Positions 9,646-18,256 of a DNA stretch of 64,000 nt are shown one piece after another. A program made the position numbers and the translations under genes. Below the pieces are notes generated by a model. The model did not search any database. It saw only the letters and a program-made list of their open reading frames with translations, and had not been told where the DNA came from. The stretch is taken from positions 1-64,000 of the forward strand of contig JBBANM010000021.1 in NCBI GenBank assembly GCA_040401995.1. Reading direction: 5' to 3'. Source of the DNA: Haliscomenobacter sp040401995. GTDB lineage: Bacteria; Bacteroidota; Bacteroidia; Chitinophagales; Saprospiraceae. Each line of letters starts with the position of its first letter. The stretch's first letter is position 1.

Positions 9646-10274
9646 CAAAAAAGCCAGGAGTTTCAAAAAGAAAAGGTGCAGATGACTTTAGCTTGATCCA
9701 ATTAGCAATTGGAGGAAGCGAACAAGCCTTCACCTTGTTGATGGAGCGGTACCGCGACTCCATCCACCACACGGTACAAAAGATGGTACACAACAAAGAC
9801 GATGCGGATGATCTCACGCAAGAGGCATTCGGTAAAGCCTTTAACAGCTTAAGCAGCTATCGGCCTACCTACGCTTTTAGTACTTGGTTGTTTCGTATTG
9901 CCATCAACAATTGTATCGACCACATTCGCAAGAAAAAATTGCGTACTTTTTCGTTGGATGCCCCGCTGGAGCAAAACAACGAACAAAACTTCACCGACAC
10001 GTTGCGGGCCAATTACCTCAACCCAGAAGAACTCGCCATCCGCGAACAACGTTTGGCGATGATGCGCCGTTTGGTGGGTCAGCTCAGCGGTCGTTACCAA
10101 TTGATGGTAGAGATGCGCTACTTCGAAGGTCTTTCCTACGATGAGATCTCCAAAGAATTGGAAGTGCCCATCGGTACGGTGAAAGCCCAATTGCACCGCG
10201 CACGGGAAATCCTGTTGGAAATGGTCAATAAGCCAGAAGCTGCGGCTTATTTTGAACACCGGAAAAGAGGATAA
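9633..10274 (+). CDS. ECF-type RNA polymerase sigma factor
   Basis: A 213-residue sigma-70 family factor of the ECF class. Region 2 runs from about 36 to 102 (LMERYRDSI...DADDLTQEAFGKAF...STWLFRIAINNCIDHIRKKK) and binds core polymerase and the -10 region. Region 4 is near 160-200 (LSGRYQLMVEMRYFEGLSYDEISKELEVPIGTVKAQLHRARE) and carries the helix-turn-helix for the -35 element. No anti-sigma gene follows. It overlaps the glycosyltransferase gene by 13 bases, so it is expressed with envelope biosynthesis genes. An envelope-stress role is plausible but not shown. Confidence 0.92.
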   Translation: MEAVTKKPGVSKRKGADDFSLIQLAIGGSEQAFTLLMERYRDSIHHTVQKMVHNKDDADDLTQEAFGKAFNSLSSYRPTYAFSTWLFRIAINNCIDHIRKKKLRTFSLDAPLEQNNEQNFTDTLRANYLNPEELAIREQRLAMMRRLVGQLSGRYQLMVEMRYFEGLSYDEISKELEVPIGTVKAQLHRAREILLEMVNKPEAAAYFEHRKRG

Positions 10275-10723
10275 CCTAGTTCGTATGGCGTAAAATTTAC
10301 TAGTATTTGCAGTTTTTTTAGCGGTATTCTTTCTTTGCGTTCTAATCTATGGGTCTTACGACGGCAATGTTTCATCTACAGCCTGTGGACCGTCTGGTTT
10401 TCAACAACCGACCCAAATACACAAAACACTGATTTTTTTTAAATAGCGGAAATTTTGGAAAACGCCTGGCTGTGTAGTTAGTGGCGTACGTGGTATTGCT
10501 TGATTAGCGATAAGTGATGGGCGTTTTCTGGAATTTCTGGCGATTTGCGTTTACATGTGATTCGGTAATAGAAATAGACGCCCAATCTTTATTTCAGTGA
10601 TTATTATGCTCCACAATGTCGGCTGTGACCTAACACATGCTCCTTTCTTCAATAATTTTTTTGCAATTCAAGTGAATTTTGTATTTTAAGGCAGCAAGTT
10701 TTTTTCCCTAAAATCATTAAACT
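10275..10723. other. Intergenic region, no gene recognised
   Basis: About 450 bases between the sigma factor gene and a small membrane protein gene. I see no convincing ORF on either strand. The only clear structure is the imperfect palindrome at 10444-10543, and a weaker pairing GACGG/CCGTC near 10360-10395. I looked for tmRNA, RNase P RNA and SRP RNA signatures and found none. Confidence 0.5.
10444..10543. repeat. Imperfect palindrome with about 22-base arms
   Basis: AATTTTGGAAAACGCC (10451-10466) pairs with GGCGTTTTCTGGAATT (10520-10535) with two mismatches, and the flanking AGCGGA/TCTGGCG bases extend the match. The inner 53 bases are weakly structured. It could be a small non-autonomous element, a REP-like unit or a structured RNA. 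No target duplication was recognised. Confidence 0.45.
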
Positions 10724-11104
10724 ATGCTGTTCAAAAACAAAGAAATCCGCCAACGTTTGGTGCATATGCTGTCAGGGGTTATCATTCTGATTCATTCCTA
10801 TGAAAAATATGAAAGTGGCCACGCCTCACATGCTTTCTTTGCAATTGCCGGCCTTTTATTTTTAACGATTGCTTTATTACACCCTATTATTGAAAAAAAA
10901 GCGCCTTGGGTAGATGGGGTATTCTTTTTTATTGAAGGCGTTTTATCCCTTTTTGTAGCGTACGACTTTTTCCACATGGGTAAGAAAGGACTGCCCTTTG
11001 CCTATGTTTTAGCAGGCTTGCTACAGTTTTTTAGTGCATACAAGTTTGGTAAAAAAGGCTTACAAAATCATCATCAATCAACGGATCAAATACCACATCA
11101 ATGA
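10724..11104 (+). CDS. Small four-helix membrane protein, function unknown
   Basis: A 126-residue protein with four hydrophobic segments (about 12-25, 38-52, 65-82, 90-105) and a hydrophilic His/Gln-rich tail. I do not recognise the family. Its last four bases (ATGA) are the start of the next small membrane protein gene, so the pair is translationally coupled and the two products probably work together. It is preceded by a 450-base gene-free stretch that must hold its promoter. Confidence 0.6.
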   Translation: MLFKNKEIRQRLVHMLSGVIILIHSYEKYESGHASHAFFAIAGLLFLTIALLHPIIEKKAPWVDGVFFFIEGVLSLFVAYDFFHMGKKGLPFAYVLAGLLQFFSAYKFGKKGLQNHHQSTDQIPHQ

Positions 11105-11283
11105 AAAGAAGAAGAAATATCGCCCTCGCTATTTTGCTGATTTTGTCAATCGGCAATTATAGCCGCTTATCGGGTAGCGAAAACATCAGAGCTGTCCAGT
11201 TTTTGACCATTTTTGCCATTGGCGCCTTGTCTGCGTTGTTGTTGCAACAATTCTTCACCTATTTCAAAAAAGACGAAGCATGA
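11101..11283 (+). CDS. Small two-helix membrane protein, function unknown
   Basis: A 60-residue protein with a basic N-terminus (MKRRRN), hydrophobic segments at about 7-20 and 34-50, and a charged tail (FKKDEA). The start codon overlaps the stop of the upstream small membrane protein gene (ATGA), which supports it as a real gene despite its size. No family recognised. Confidence 0.6.
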   Translation: MKRRRNIALAILLILSIGNYSRLSGSENIRAVQFLTIFAIGALSALLLQQFFTYFKKDEA

Positions 11284-11314
11284 CGTTAACTTATTCTTAG
11301 AGTGTTGGATAAAC

Positions 11315-12463
11315 TTACCGCGTTTTCCTTAACACCAAGTAAAAGCAAAGCATTTGAATGCCAACGACTAAGATCAAAACCCCGGGCAAGATGTCGATCC
11401 CATAAGTTTTGGCTAAAAACCCCATAGCATAATTGGTCGATAAATTGCCAATCAAGGATATCGTCAACACGATGCCAATTGCAGTGCCACTGGCGTTTTG
11501 ATAGCGCATACTGCTGATGCCAAACATCACCGGGAACCCAAGCGCTAAACCCAAGCCAATCAATACCAAGCCCACAATCGTCCATGTCAAACTTGATGAC
11601 CAGGCAAACGTAAGGGCGCCAATCAAAAAAAGCCGCAGACCAATCCCGAGCATTTTCACCGCCGGTGTTTTCCTGAAAATACTTCCGGTCAGCAAACGCA
11701 TGGCAATAAGCCCCACCACATAGAATGATAAAGCGTACAAGGTCCAGCGACCATCAATATGGAGTGTATCGCGCAGGTAGGAAGTTGTCCAGTTGTTGAT
11801 CAACGCTTCGTTGGCGCTTTGCCAAAAAAGAAAAAGGCCAATGAGCAGCAAAACAGGATCGCGGAGCATTTGCCCAGTGGTGGTGAGCGACATCCCCTCT
11901 TGTTGTTTTGCCATTGGAAATTGCAGCAGCACATAAACCAAGGTCAAAACAAAACAAAGCGCGCCAATGAACAGCAGAATGGATTCAAATGGAACCAGAC
12001 CGCGCAAAAGACCCAATACAAAAGGAATGGCCAAAGCTCCCAAGCCAAAAAAAGCGCCGAACAAAGCCAAACTGGCTCCTTTGTTACCTTCGCTAATGTC
12101 AGCTACTAAGGCGCTAGTAGCGCCGTTGATGGCGCCGCCGCCAATACCAATCAGGAAAACGCCTATCTGGATGACCACAAGCGCGTCCGCCATTCCCAGG
12201 CTGGTAAACCCTAACCCCATGATTAGACTACAAACAGCCAGCAAGATCTTGTACCCAAATCGATCCACAATGGGGCCAAACCCCAAGGAACCAAACAACA
12301 CCCCGACCGTAAAAATGGAGAAAATCTTGCCAATCCCTAATTCGTCTAAGGCTAACTTGGCTTTTAGATCCGGAGCAATAGCGCCAAAGGTAATGACGCC
12401 AACGCCAAATAAAAATAACCCGGCACAGGCAGCAGCAAAGACTAGCTTGCGGTTGTAAATCAT
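11315..12463 (-). CDS. MFS transporter
   Basis: A 382-residue major facilitator with about twelve hydrophobic segments. The inter-helix 2-3 motif is present as GSLGFGPIVDRFGYK (about 57-71), a form of the G-X-X-X-D-R-X-G-R/Y signature. It resembles sugar-permease or general drug/sugar MFS carriers of Bacteroidota, but substrate cannot be predicted. Start is an ATG with AACCGCAAG-type basic residues following (MIYNRKL). It faces the small membrane genes tail-to-tail. Upstream, a strong hairpin at 12558-12610 separates it from the phosphoesterase gene, so it is probably transcribed alone. Confidence 0.85.
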   Translation of the reverse strand: MIYNRKLVFAAACAGLFLFGVGVITFGAIAPDLKAKLALDELGIGKIFSIFTVGVLFGSLGFGPIVDRFGYKILLAVCSLIMGLGFTSLGMADALVVIQIGVFLIGIGGGAINGATSALVADISEGNKGASLALFGAFFGLGALAIPFVLGLLRGLVPFESILLFIGALCFVLTLVYVLLQFPMAKQQEGMSLTTTGQMLRDPVLLLIGLFLFWQSANEALINNWTTSYLRDTLHIDGRWTLYALSFYVVGLIAMRLLTGSIFRKTPAVKMLGIGLRLFLIGALTFAWSSSLTWTIVGLVLIGLGLALGFPVMFGISSMRYQNASGTAIGIVLTISLIGNLSTNYAMGFLAKTYGIDILPGVLILVVGIQMLCFYLVLRKTR

Positions 12464-12557
12464 GGTGGTGTATTCGGTGAGTTGAAGGGTTGAAAAAACG
12501 CTTGGAAATTTAGGGTATGTTGGCGAAAGGAAGGCATTTTTGGGGCGAGAAATCTAC

Positions 12558-12610
12558 TTTTAATGATTGTGTACTGCAATTTTTGGTTTTGCAACACACA
12601 ACCATTAAAA
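12558..12610 (-). terminator. Hairpin downstream of the phosphoesterase gene
   Basis: TTTTAATG (12558-12565) pairs with CATTAAAA (12603-12610), and the inner TTGTGT/ACACAA and TGCAA/TTGCA segments also pair, giving a nearly continuous 20-base stem. It begins ten bases after the stop of the minus-strand metallophosphoesterase gene, so it is a likely terminator for that transcript. Confidence 0.6.
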
Positions 12611-12619
12611 CAGCATTCC

Positions 12620-13609
12620 TTATTTCCCAATTTCCGACACATAAAGCACCTTTCCCAGGTGGTTGATGACTTGTACCATGGCTTTTTTTTCAGTCATTGA
12701 AAACGCCATGAACCCGCCTTGCGCCGCAGCAAATTTGCCAATTTGCGGATACTTGACCGCTTCGGTAGCTTCTGAACCAGCGCCAGAAATAAAGTAATGG
12801 GTTTTGCCTTCTGGTTTCACGTATTGCAAGCTGTGCTCATGACCACATAGATACAGATCCACGTTGAATTTGTCAAAAAGTGGTTTGAACGATTTCCGCA
12901 TATCCAAAGTACTGGGGTCGTCGATGCGATCACCGCCAGTATACAGCGGGTGGTGTCCCACCACAATTTTCCACTTGATTTGTGGATCGTTATCGCTTAA
13001 TGTTTTTTCCAACCAGCGTTTTTGCGCTACGGTATCTTGTTGGAGTACATTGGCGTATTTAGACTCTTCGTAATAACCCGTAATGAAAGGACTAGAATCA
13101 ATAAATACCAGCAGCACTTGCTGTGCTGGATCTTCGTCAATCATTACTTTCTTGCTGTAGTAGCGCTCGGACATTGTCCAGCGGCGACTGATTTTGCTGT
13201 AATCGATCTCGGCCTGTACGTTACCACGGTAATCGTGGTTGCCCAATACCACATACCAAGGACATTGCAATGAGCTAGCAGAATAAATCGATTCAAAAGA
13301 ACCAATCCATTGATAATCCTGTACACTAGCTACTCCGTTTGGGTAAAAATTGTCGCCAGTAACCACCAGAAATTCTGGTTCTAAATCATAACCCGCTTTG
13401 CCCATTTCACGAGCTACCCCTTTTTGAAAATATTCGCCCATGCGTCCCCAATCGCCAAAAACGATAAAATTAAGGGCGCCATCTAGTTTTTTTATACCCG
13501 CAATATGGCCGCCACGGTAACCATCATCAAGCGGGGCGGGTTTTAATTGGGCAAACAAAGGCAGGGTAAAAAATACACATAGGAAAAGCAAGAACGGTTT
13601 GATCAACAT
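12620..13609 (-). CDS. Secreted calcineurin-like metallophosphoesterase (acid phosphatase type)
   Basis: A 329-residue exported phosphatase. I start it at the ATG at 13609, where a signal peptide begins (MLIKPFLLFLCVFFTLPLFAQ); the open frame upstream of it is not signal-like. Metal-binding motifs in order: FGDWGR, VTGDNFY, LGNHDYRG, VVGHHPLYTGG and CGHEHSLQ. The GDNFY form is that of tartrate-resistant/purple acid phosphatases. It probably frees phosphate from organic esters in the periplasm or at the surface. The two genes before it on the same strand encode a beta-helix lipoprotein and a TonB receptor, but a terminator lies between the lipoprotein gene and this one. Confidence 0.87.
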   Translation of the reverse strand: MLIKPFLLFLCVFFTLPLFAQLKPAPLDDGYRGGHIAGIKKLDGALNFIVFGDWGRMGEYFQKGVAREMGKAGYDLEPEFLVVTGDNFYPNGVASVQDYQWIGSFESIYSASSLQCPWYVVLGNHDYRGNVQAEIDYSKISRRWTMSERYYSKKVMIDEDPAQQVLLVFIDSSPFITGYYEESKYANVLQQDTVAQKRWLEKTLSDNDPQIKWKIVVGHHPLYTGGDRIDDPSTLDMRKSFKPLFDKFNVDLYLCGHEHSLQYVKPEGKTHYFISGAGSEATEAVKYPQIGKFAAAQGGFMAFSMTEKKAMVQVINHLGKVLYVSEIGK

Positions 13610-13665
13610 GGTTTGAGATTTTGGTGATAAAAATGCTGATTTTGAATGGCTCAATTTAAAAAACA

Positions 13666-13695
13666 AAGGAGGGCACTCGATGAGCAACCCTCCTT
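13666..13695 (-). terminator. Rho-independent terminator after the beta-helix lipoprotein gene
   Basis: AAGGAGGG (13666-13673) pairs perfectly with CCCTCCTT (13688-13695) across a 14-base loop. Read on the minus strand it follows the stop of the lipoprotein gene by 26 bases and is followed by TTTGTTTTTT. It should end or attenuate transcription before the phosphoesterase gene. Confidence 0.75.
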
Positions 13696-13721
13696 CAAAA
13701 GTGACAGTATGAATTATTTTA

Positions 13722-15305
13722 CTAGTTGGTTCCGTAAGTGCCAATGAAGGCGCTAGGAGCCGGAGTCGTATATTTTACGCCACCTACCGTGATATCGGCC
13801 TTGGTAGTAAAACCAGTTTTGCCTTTGGTCAAACCAACAGCACCAGCTTTCAAGCGGAAATCAACACCTGCTGGCGGAAAATCCAAAGTCAATGGATCAA
13901 CTGGATAAGCTGAAGTGTAACCTGAAACGGTATAGTTGGCAAAAGTAGGATCGTTTTCTTTAGCTGCCCCAGCTACGTCTTTAGCTGTTTCAGAATCGCC
14001 TTTTTTGAATTTATTTCCTGTTGGATAAAATTCATTCACCATTACTGCATCTGTACCGTAATAATGGTTGTAGCCGATGGCCAAGTTGGTTACGTCTGAA
14101 TCATCAACTACACGGGTACCAAAGCGACAGCTAACGACCAAGTTGTTGTAAGCTTTGCCACGGGCGCCTTTCTCAACGTTCAAAGAGCCACCACGACCAG
14201 TTTTGGTCTGGCGCCAGCCACATTCTACGGCTGTGTTGTTGTAAACGTCAATATCGGTTTGAGGCGTAGCAGAAGATCCGCTGGCGTTTGACCATTTCCA
14301 AGCATTGGTAGCTGCGCGCCAGCTGGTGTTGTAGGCAATAGTACCGATTACGCTACTTTTGATGTTCACAGATTCACCACCGTTTTTACCATTCAATACA
14401 AATAAGTTATTGGTGATCAAAATCGTACCGCCTACGATGCGCATGCCATCGTCAGCAGTATAGGAGATACGGCTGTTCTGCATGACAAACTTACCGTTGG
14501 AGTTTGAGAACAACAAACCATAGCGTGGATCACCGTCAGCATAAGGCCCGATGTTTTTTGATGGGTTAGCGCCACCAGTTGGTGCACCTACAAATTCAAT
14601 ATTAGTGTATTGCAACACCATTTCAGTTGCATCTTGGGTAGCTTGGATACCACCCCATAGACCAGCGAAGATGTTGGCTTTGGTGCGCTTTACTTCAGGA
14701 ATGGTAAAGGTGATTGGCTTAGCAGCAGTACCAATACAGTACAAGCTTCCTTGAACTGAGAATTCAGGTGCGCCTTGTGAGCCGTCACCGTCAAAAATAA
14801 CGGTTACACCTTCAGGAATGGTCAATGATGAACCTTTTGGGATGATCAAGGTACCGCCAGCGATGTAAGTCGTGTTTTTCTGCCAAGTACCACTAACGTT
14901 TCCAGCAGGAACAGTAACCGGAGGCTTAGCAGTAACAGCAACTGTAATGGTCAAAGTACCTGACATACCTGCTTGATCCAATACCTTCACCGTAATGGTA
15001 TAGTTGCCAATCTCTAAAGGAGCAACATAAGTTAAAGTAGCAGTACCTGCTTCGGTACCAGTACCGGTAACATTAGCAACCGTTACAGTACCTTTGTCGG
15101 CAGTAGCTGTAAGCGATGCAAAAGTACCTGGAGCAACGACGGTAAGCGTTACGTTGTCGGTAGCTTCAGCAACCAAGTTAAGTGATGTTTTGCTGCCTGT
15201 TACCTGAGGTGCAGGCTTAGGACCATCATCTTTTTTACATGACCATACCGCGACTGTCAAAATCAACAGCGCTGGAATTAATTGTAGAAGACTTCTTCTG
15301 TTCAT
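13722..15305 (-). CDS. Surface lipoprotein with right-handed beta-helix
   Basis: A 527-residue lipoprotein: the lipobox is VAVWSC with the acylated Cys23, followed by KKDDGPKP. Residues about 35-130 form an immunoglobulin-like/Big-type domain rich in Thr and Val. From about 145 onward repeated short strands (GGTLIIPKGSSLTIPEGVTVIF..., NNLFVLNG, YNNTAVECG, YNNLVVSC) suggest a parallel beta-helix as in pectate lyases and polysaccharide-binding proteins. No catalytic motif is recognised. It directly follows the TonB receptor gene (19 bp), so it probably binds or processes the ligand imported by that receptor. It is not a SusD homologue. Confidence 0.75.
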   Translation of the reverse strand: MNRRSLLQLIPALLILTVAVWSCKKDDGPKPAPQVTGSKTSLNLVAEATDNVTLTVVAPGTFASLTATADKGTVTVANVTGTGTEAGTATLTYVAPLEIGNYTITVKVLDQAGMSGTLTITVAVTAKPPVTVPAGNVSGTWQKNTTYIAGGTLIIPKGSSLTIPEGVTVIFDGDGSQGAPEFSVQGSLYCIGTAAKPITFTIPEVKRTKANIFAGLWGGIQATQDATEMVLQYTNIEFVGAPTGGANPSKNIGPYADGDPRYGLLFSNSNGKFVMQNSRISYTADDGMRIVGGTILITNNLFVLNGKNGGESVNIKSSVIGTIAYNTSWRAATNAWKWSNASGSSATPQTDIDVYNNTAVECGWRQTKTGRGGSLNVEKGARGKAYNNLVVSCRFGTRVVDDSDVTNLAIGYNHYYGTDAVMVNEFYPTGNKFKKGDSETAKDVAGAAKENDPTFANYTVSGYTSAYPVDPLTLDFPPAGVDFRLKAGAVGLTKGKTGFTTKADITVGGVKYTTPAPSAFIGTYGTN

Positions 15306-15324
15306 AATGTTGGATGTTTAAATG

Positions 15325-18108
15325 TCAAAAGTTAAATCGAATACCAATGCGATAGGATTGGAAATATTGATCCCTCCGAATCAGCGTTGATGTGGGTGAA
15401 TCTTGTAGTTTGTATTCTTTCTCTGGAAGTAAGTGCGGCTTTTTGATGATCACTTCGTAAGGAGAGTTGAGCAGGTTTTGCCCTTTGATCATCAATTCCA
15501 GGTGTTTGGTCAGTTTTTGTTCAAATGAAAAATCCAACTGAGCAAACGGTTTTACCCAAGAATCATTTTCAAAAAACGGAGATACATTTTCGATGCGTTC
15601 GCCGGTATACACCATGGCCAACTGCATGTTTGTTCCCAGTTTTTGATCTTTGAACAACAGCGAAATATTACCCAAGTGCTTTGCTTGACCTTGCAACGGG
15701 CGGGTTTGTCTGGGCGTAAGAACAATGACCGATGAGGTGGGGTCATTGGGGTTTTCACGTTGACGAAGCGCCTTGGTGGTGGTGATGCGAGAATCAGTAA
15801 AGGTATAGTTGACCTTTATCCCAAACTTGTTGAAGTACTTGGTATAATCAAATTCAAGTCCCCAGTTGTTGGCTGTTCCATAGTTGCCCGGTTGTACACG
15901 AGGCTGGCCAGTTGGTCCCAAAACAGTAGCATACTCAATGGGGTCAATGATGTTTTTGTAAAAAGCACCCACCAAAATTTGGTCAAAAGAATTCGGAAAA
16001 TACTCCCAACGCAAATCGAAATTATGTGCTCTTACTCTTTTTAACTGAGGGTTACCAACTTCAGGATAACCGTCACTTTGAAAAGCATTGTAGTAAGGTA
16101 CAATTTCAAAATAGCCAGGTCGGGTAATGGCTTTGTAGTAGGAAGCACGGATATTGGTATGCTCATTCGGCATGTGCTTCAAGCTGATGCTCGGCAATAC
16201 GTCGGTATATTTTTGGCTCAATTTTGTAGGAATACTAGGGTCAGTTGGGTAAATCAACTGATAACCTTGATCGGTATTTTCCACCCGTACCCCGCCGATG
16301 ACCTGCGTTTTTTTGAACAACAAAAACTTTGCCTGTGCATAGTAATCCAGCAGGTTCTCATGGGCATTGTAGTTTTGCGGATCTGCGGTGCTACCCAATG
16401 GATTGAGCAATGTTTGCGTAACCTGGGCAAAAGTTTGCCAATCCCGTCCTTGGATCTGAGTCGTTGGCGAAGGGTCAAAAGAATAGGAATTGTAGAAGTT
16501 ATTGCGCTGTTTGTTACGGTACAACCCGCCAATGGAGATATCCCCTTCTGAGCCAATAAAACGCGGCGTCAAAATTAAATTAAGGTAACCGGTATAGTCA
16601 TTATCAGTATTGTGCTGCCAAGTACGCGGCATACGGCGCTCAAGGGTAACGGGTTGTTGTACAAAATTGACCAAACCCGTATTGCGCTCAAATTGTGCTA
16701 CATCCGGCTCGTCGTTGCGGGCGGTAGAGCGCACTGCCGACCAATTGATTTTGAACTGCGGAGTTAGTTGGTGATCGCCTTGTAAAGAAGTGGTGAAAAT
16801 ATGTTGCTCAATGGTTCGAGTACGGGTGATCAGCGATAAAATGGCATTGCCTTTTTCGGCGCTGTAAAAACGTGCGTCCAATTGCGATGTGTAATCATCG
16901 CGGGTTTGAAAGCTGTTCAAGCGGTAATCTCCCAGGTAAAATTTAAGGCTGTGGCTCTTGTTGAATTGGTAATCCAAACGGGCGTGAGCGGCATAGCGGG
17001 TTTGTTGAGTGGAATACTGTCGTTCATGCAATTCATCCAAGGAGGGACTGTTGGAGCCAAAATAATCGGTAGTGGTTTGAAACCAAACGCTGTTGTTGCC
17101 TCGATAGGAGTTTTGGAATCCGCCAGCAACCAATACGCCAAGGCGTTTTCTCAAAAAACGGTTGCCAATGGAAAAATTGGCAAAAACATCGGGAAGGGGT
17201 TGAATAGCTTTTGTAACTAGGTTTTGCTTGGAGAAATTTGCAAAACTGGCTTGGTATAATGGCCCATATTTTTCAAAAGGTGATTTGAAGTCTACTGCCG
17301 AGTGGTCATATTCTAAAAACTTGCGTTCCAGGTTGATTTGGTTGTAGCCCAATTGCACATCTCCTTTTACAGTAAATTGGTTAGGGGCATTTTTCATCAC
17401 CATATTCACCACACCGCCAATGGCATCTCCTTCCATGCTTGGAATTAAGGCTTTAGATACTTCCAAGCGCTCTAAAAAAGAAGCCGGGAAAATGTCGAGT
17501 GGGATGTAGCGATTAGAATTGTCAGGGCTCGGAATTTTTAAGCCGTTGACCAAAGTGTAGTTGTAACGGCGATCCATACCCCTTACAATGGCATATTGCG
17601 GGTCGCCATTGCTGTTGCGCAAGATCGATACCCCGGAAACTCGCTGAACTACATTGGCTACGGTTACATCTGGTGATAGTTCAATGGTGCGGGCAGAAAC
17701 GATATTGACTACATTCAAAGCATTTTTTTCTCCTTTCCGTGCTTCAACATCTGAGCCCCGTTCAGCAGCGCCTACCACCAAAACCGCATTCAGTAGATTT
17801 GCTTCCGGCTTGAGCTGCAGTTTGAGATCAATTACCTGATTTTCAGTAGTGACTTCGATGGCTTGTTCCAGCGTGGTATAACCAATATAGCTTGCTACCA
17901 AGGTGTACTTTCCAATAGCAACATTATTGATTTGAAAGCTACCGTCTAAGCCTACAATGGCGTATTTTTCAGTTGTTTTAAGGACAATATTGGCGCCAAT
18001 CATGGGTTCTTGATGCTCGTCGAGCAGTTGGCCTTTGATGGTAGCAGCTGTTAGGTTTAAGGTAAAAAGGGTGAGCAAACAAAGCGCGAGGATAGAGATA
18101 TACTTCAT
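15325..18108 (-). CDS. TonB-dependent outer-membrane receptor
   Basis: A 927-residue outer-membrane receptor. After the signal peptide (ending near LTAATIKG) comes a carboxypeptidase-regulatory-like domain (about 22-105, GQLLDEHQEPMIGANIVLKTT...GSFQINNVAIGKYTLVASYIGY), then the plug (about 125-240, VVQRVSGVSI, VRGMDRRYNYTLVNGLKIPS) and a beta-barrel to the end, closing with RIGIRFNF. The KALIPSMEGDAIGGVVNMV plug segment is typical of the larger TonB receptors. It imports an unknown ligand with energy from TonB. It is first of a minus-strand series with the beta-helix lipoprotein and, after a terminator, the metallophosphoesterase; phosphorylated compounds are a possible substrate by association only. 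Confidence 0.92.
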   Translation of the reverse strand: MKYISILALCLLTLFTLNLTAATIKGQLLDEHQEPMIGANIVLKTTEKYAIVGLDGSFQINNVAIGKYTLVASYIGYTTLEQAIEVTTENQVIDLKLQLKPEANLLNAVLVVGAAERGSDVEARKGEKNALNVVNIVSARTIELSPDVTVANVVQRVSGVSILRNSNGDPQYAIVRGMDRRYNYTLVNGLKIPSPDNSNRYIPLDIFPASFLERLEVSKALIPSMEGDAIGGVVNMVMKNAPNQFTVKGDVQLGYNQINLERKFLEYDHSAVDFKSPFEKYGPLYQASFANFSKQNLVTKAIQPLPDVFANFSIGNRFLRKRLGVLVAGGFQNSYRGNNSVWFQTTTDYFGSNSPSLDELHERQYSTQQTRYAAHARLDYQFNKSHSLKFYLGDYRLNSFQTRDDYTSQLDARFYSAEKGNAILSLITRTRTIEQHIFTTSLQGDHQLTPQFKINWSAVRSTARNDEPDVAQFERNTGLVNFVQQPVTLERRMPRTWQHNTDNDYTGYLNLILTPRFIGSEGDISIGGLYRNKQRNNFYNSYSFDPSPTTQIQGRDWQTFAQVTQTLLNPLGSTADPQNYNAHENLLDYYAQAKFLLFKKTQVIGGVRVENTDQGYQLIYPTDPSIPTKLSQKYTDVLPSISLKHMPNEHTNIRASYYKAITRPGYFEIVPYYNAFQSDGYPEVGNPQLKRVRAHNFDLRWEYFPNSFDQILVGAFYKNIIDPIEYATVLGPTGQPRVQPGNYGTANNWGLEFDYTKYFNKFGIKVNYTFTDSRITTTKALRQRENPNDPTSSVIVLTPRQTRPLQGQAKHLGNISLLFKDQKLGTNMQLAMVYTGERIENVSPFFENDSWVKPFAQLDFSFEQKLTKHLELMIKGQNLLNSPYEVIIKKPHLLPEKEYKLQDSPTSTLIRRDQYFQSYRIGIRFNF

Positions 18109-18256
18109 TTGTAAGGTTTAACAAATTGACCCACAAATGTACCGCGCCTAGGTTAAGCCAAAATAATGCATGTATTATGGAAAGCTTAAGAAAACAACCT
18201 TTATTCGATAGTAATTTACATTGATTTAATATTTGTCCTGTCATTCAAAAAAAATT

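Noticed and set aside
10275..10723. Possible RNase P RNA, tmRNA or 6S RNA gene in the long gap
   Set aside because: None of the conserved sequence blocks of RNase P RNA or tmRNA is present, and the only strong pairing is a short palindrome.
10724..11283. Overlapping small gene pair as a toxin-antitoxin or holin module
   Set aside because: Both products are purely membrane-spanning with no antitoxin DNA-binding part or known toxin motif; overlap alone is not evidence.
11967..12458. 163-residue plus-strand reading frame, rich in Pro, Lys and Asn
   Set aside because: It is the complement of the MFS transporter gene, which has clear transmembrane helices and family motifs.
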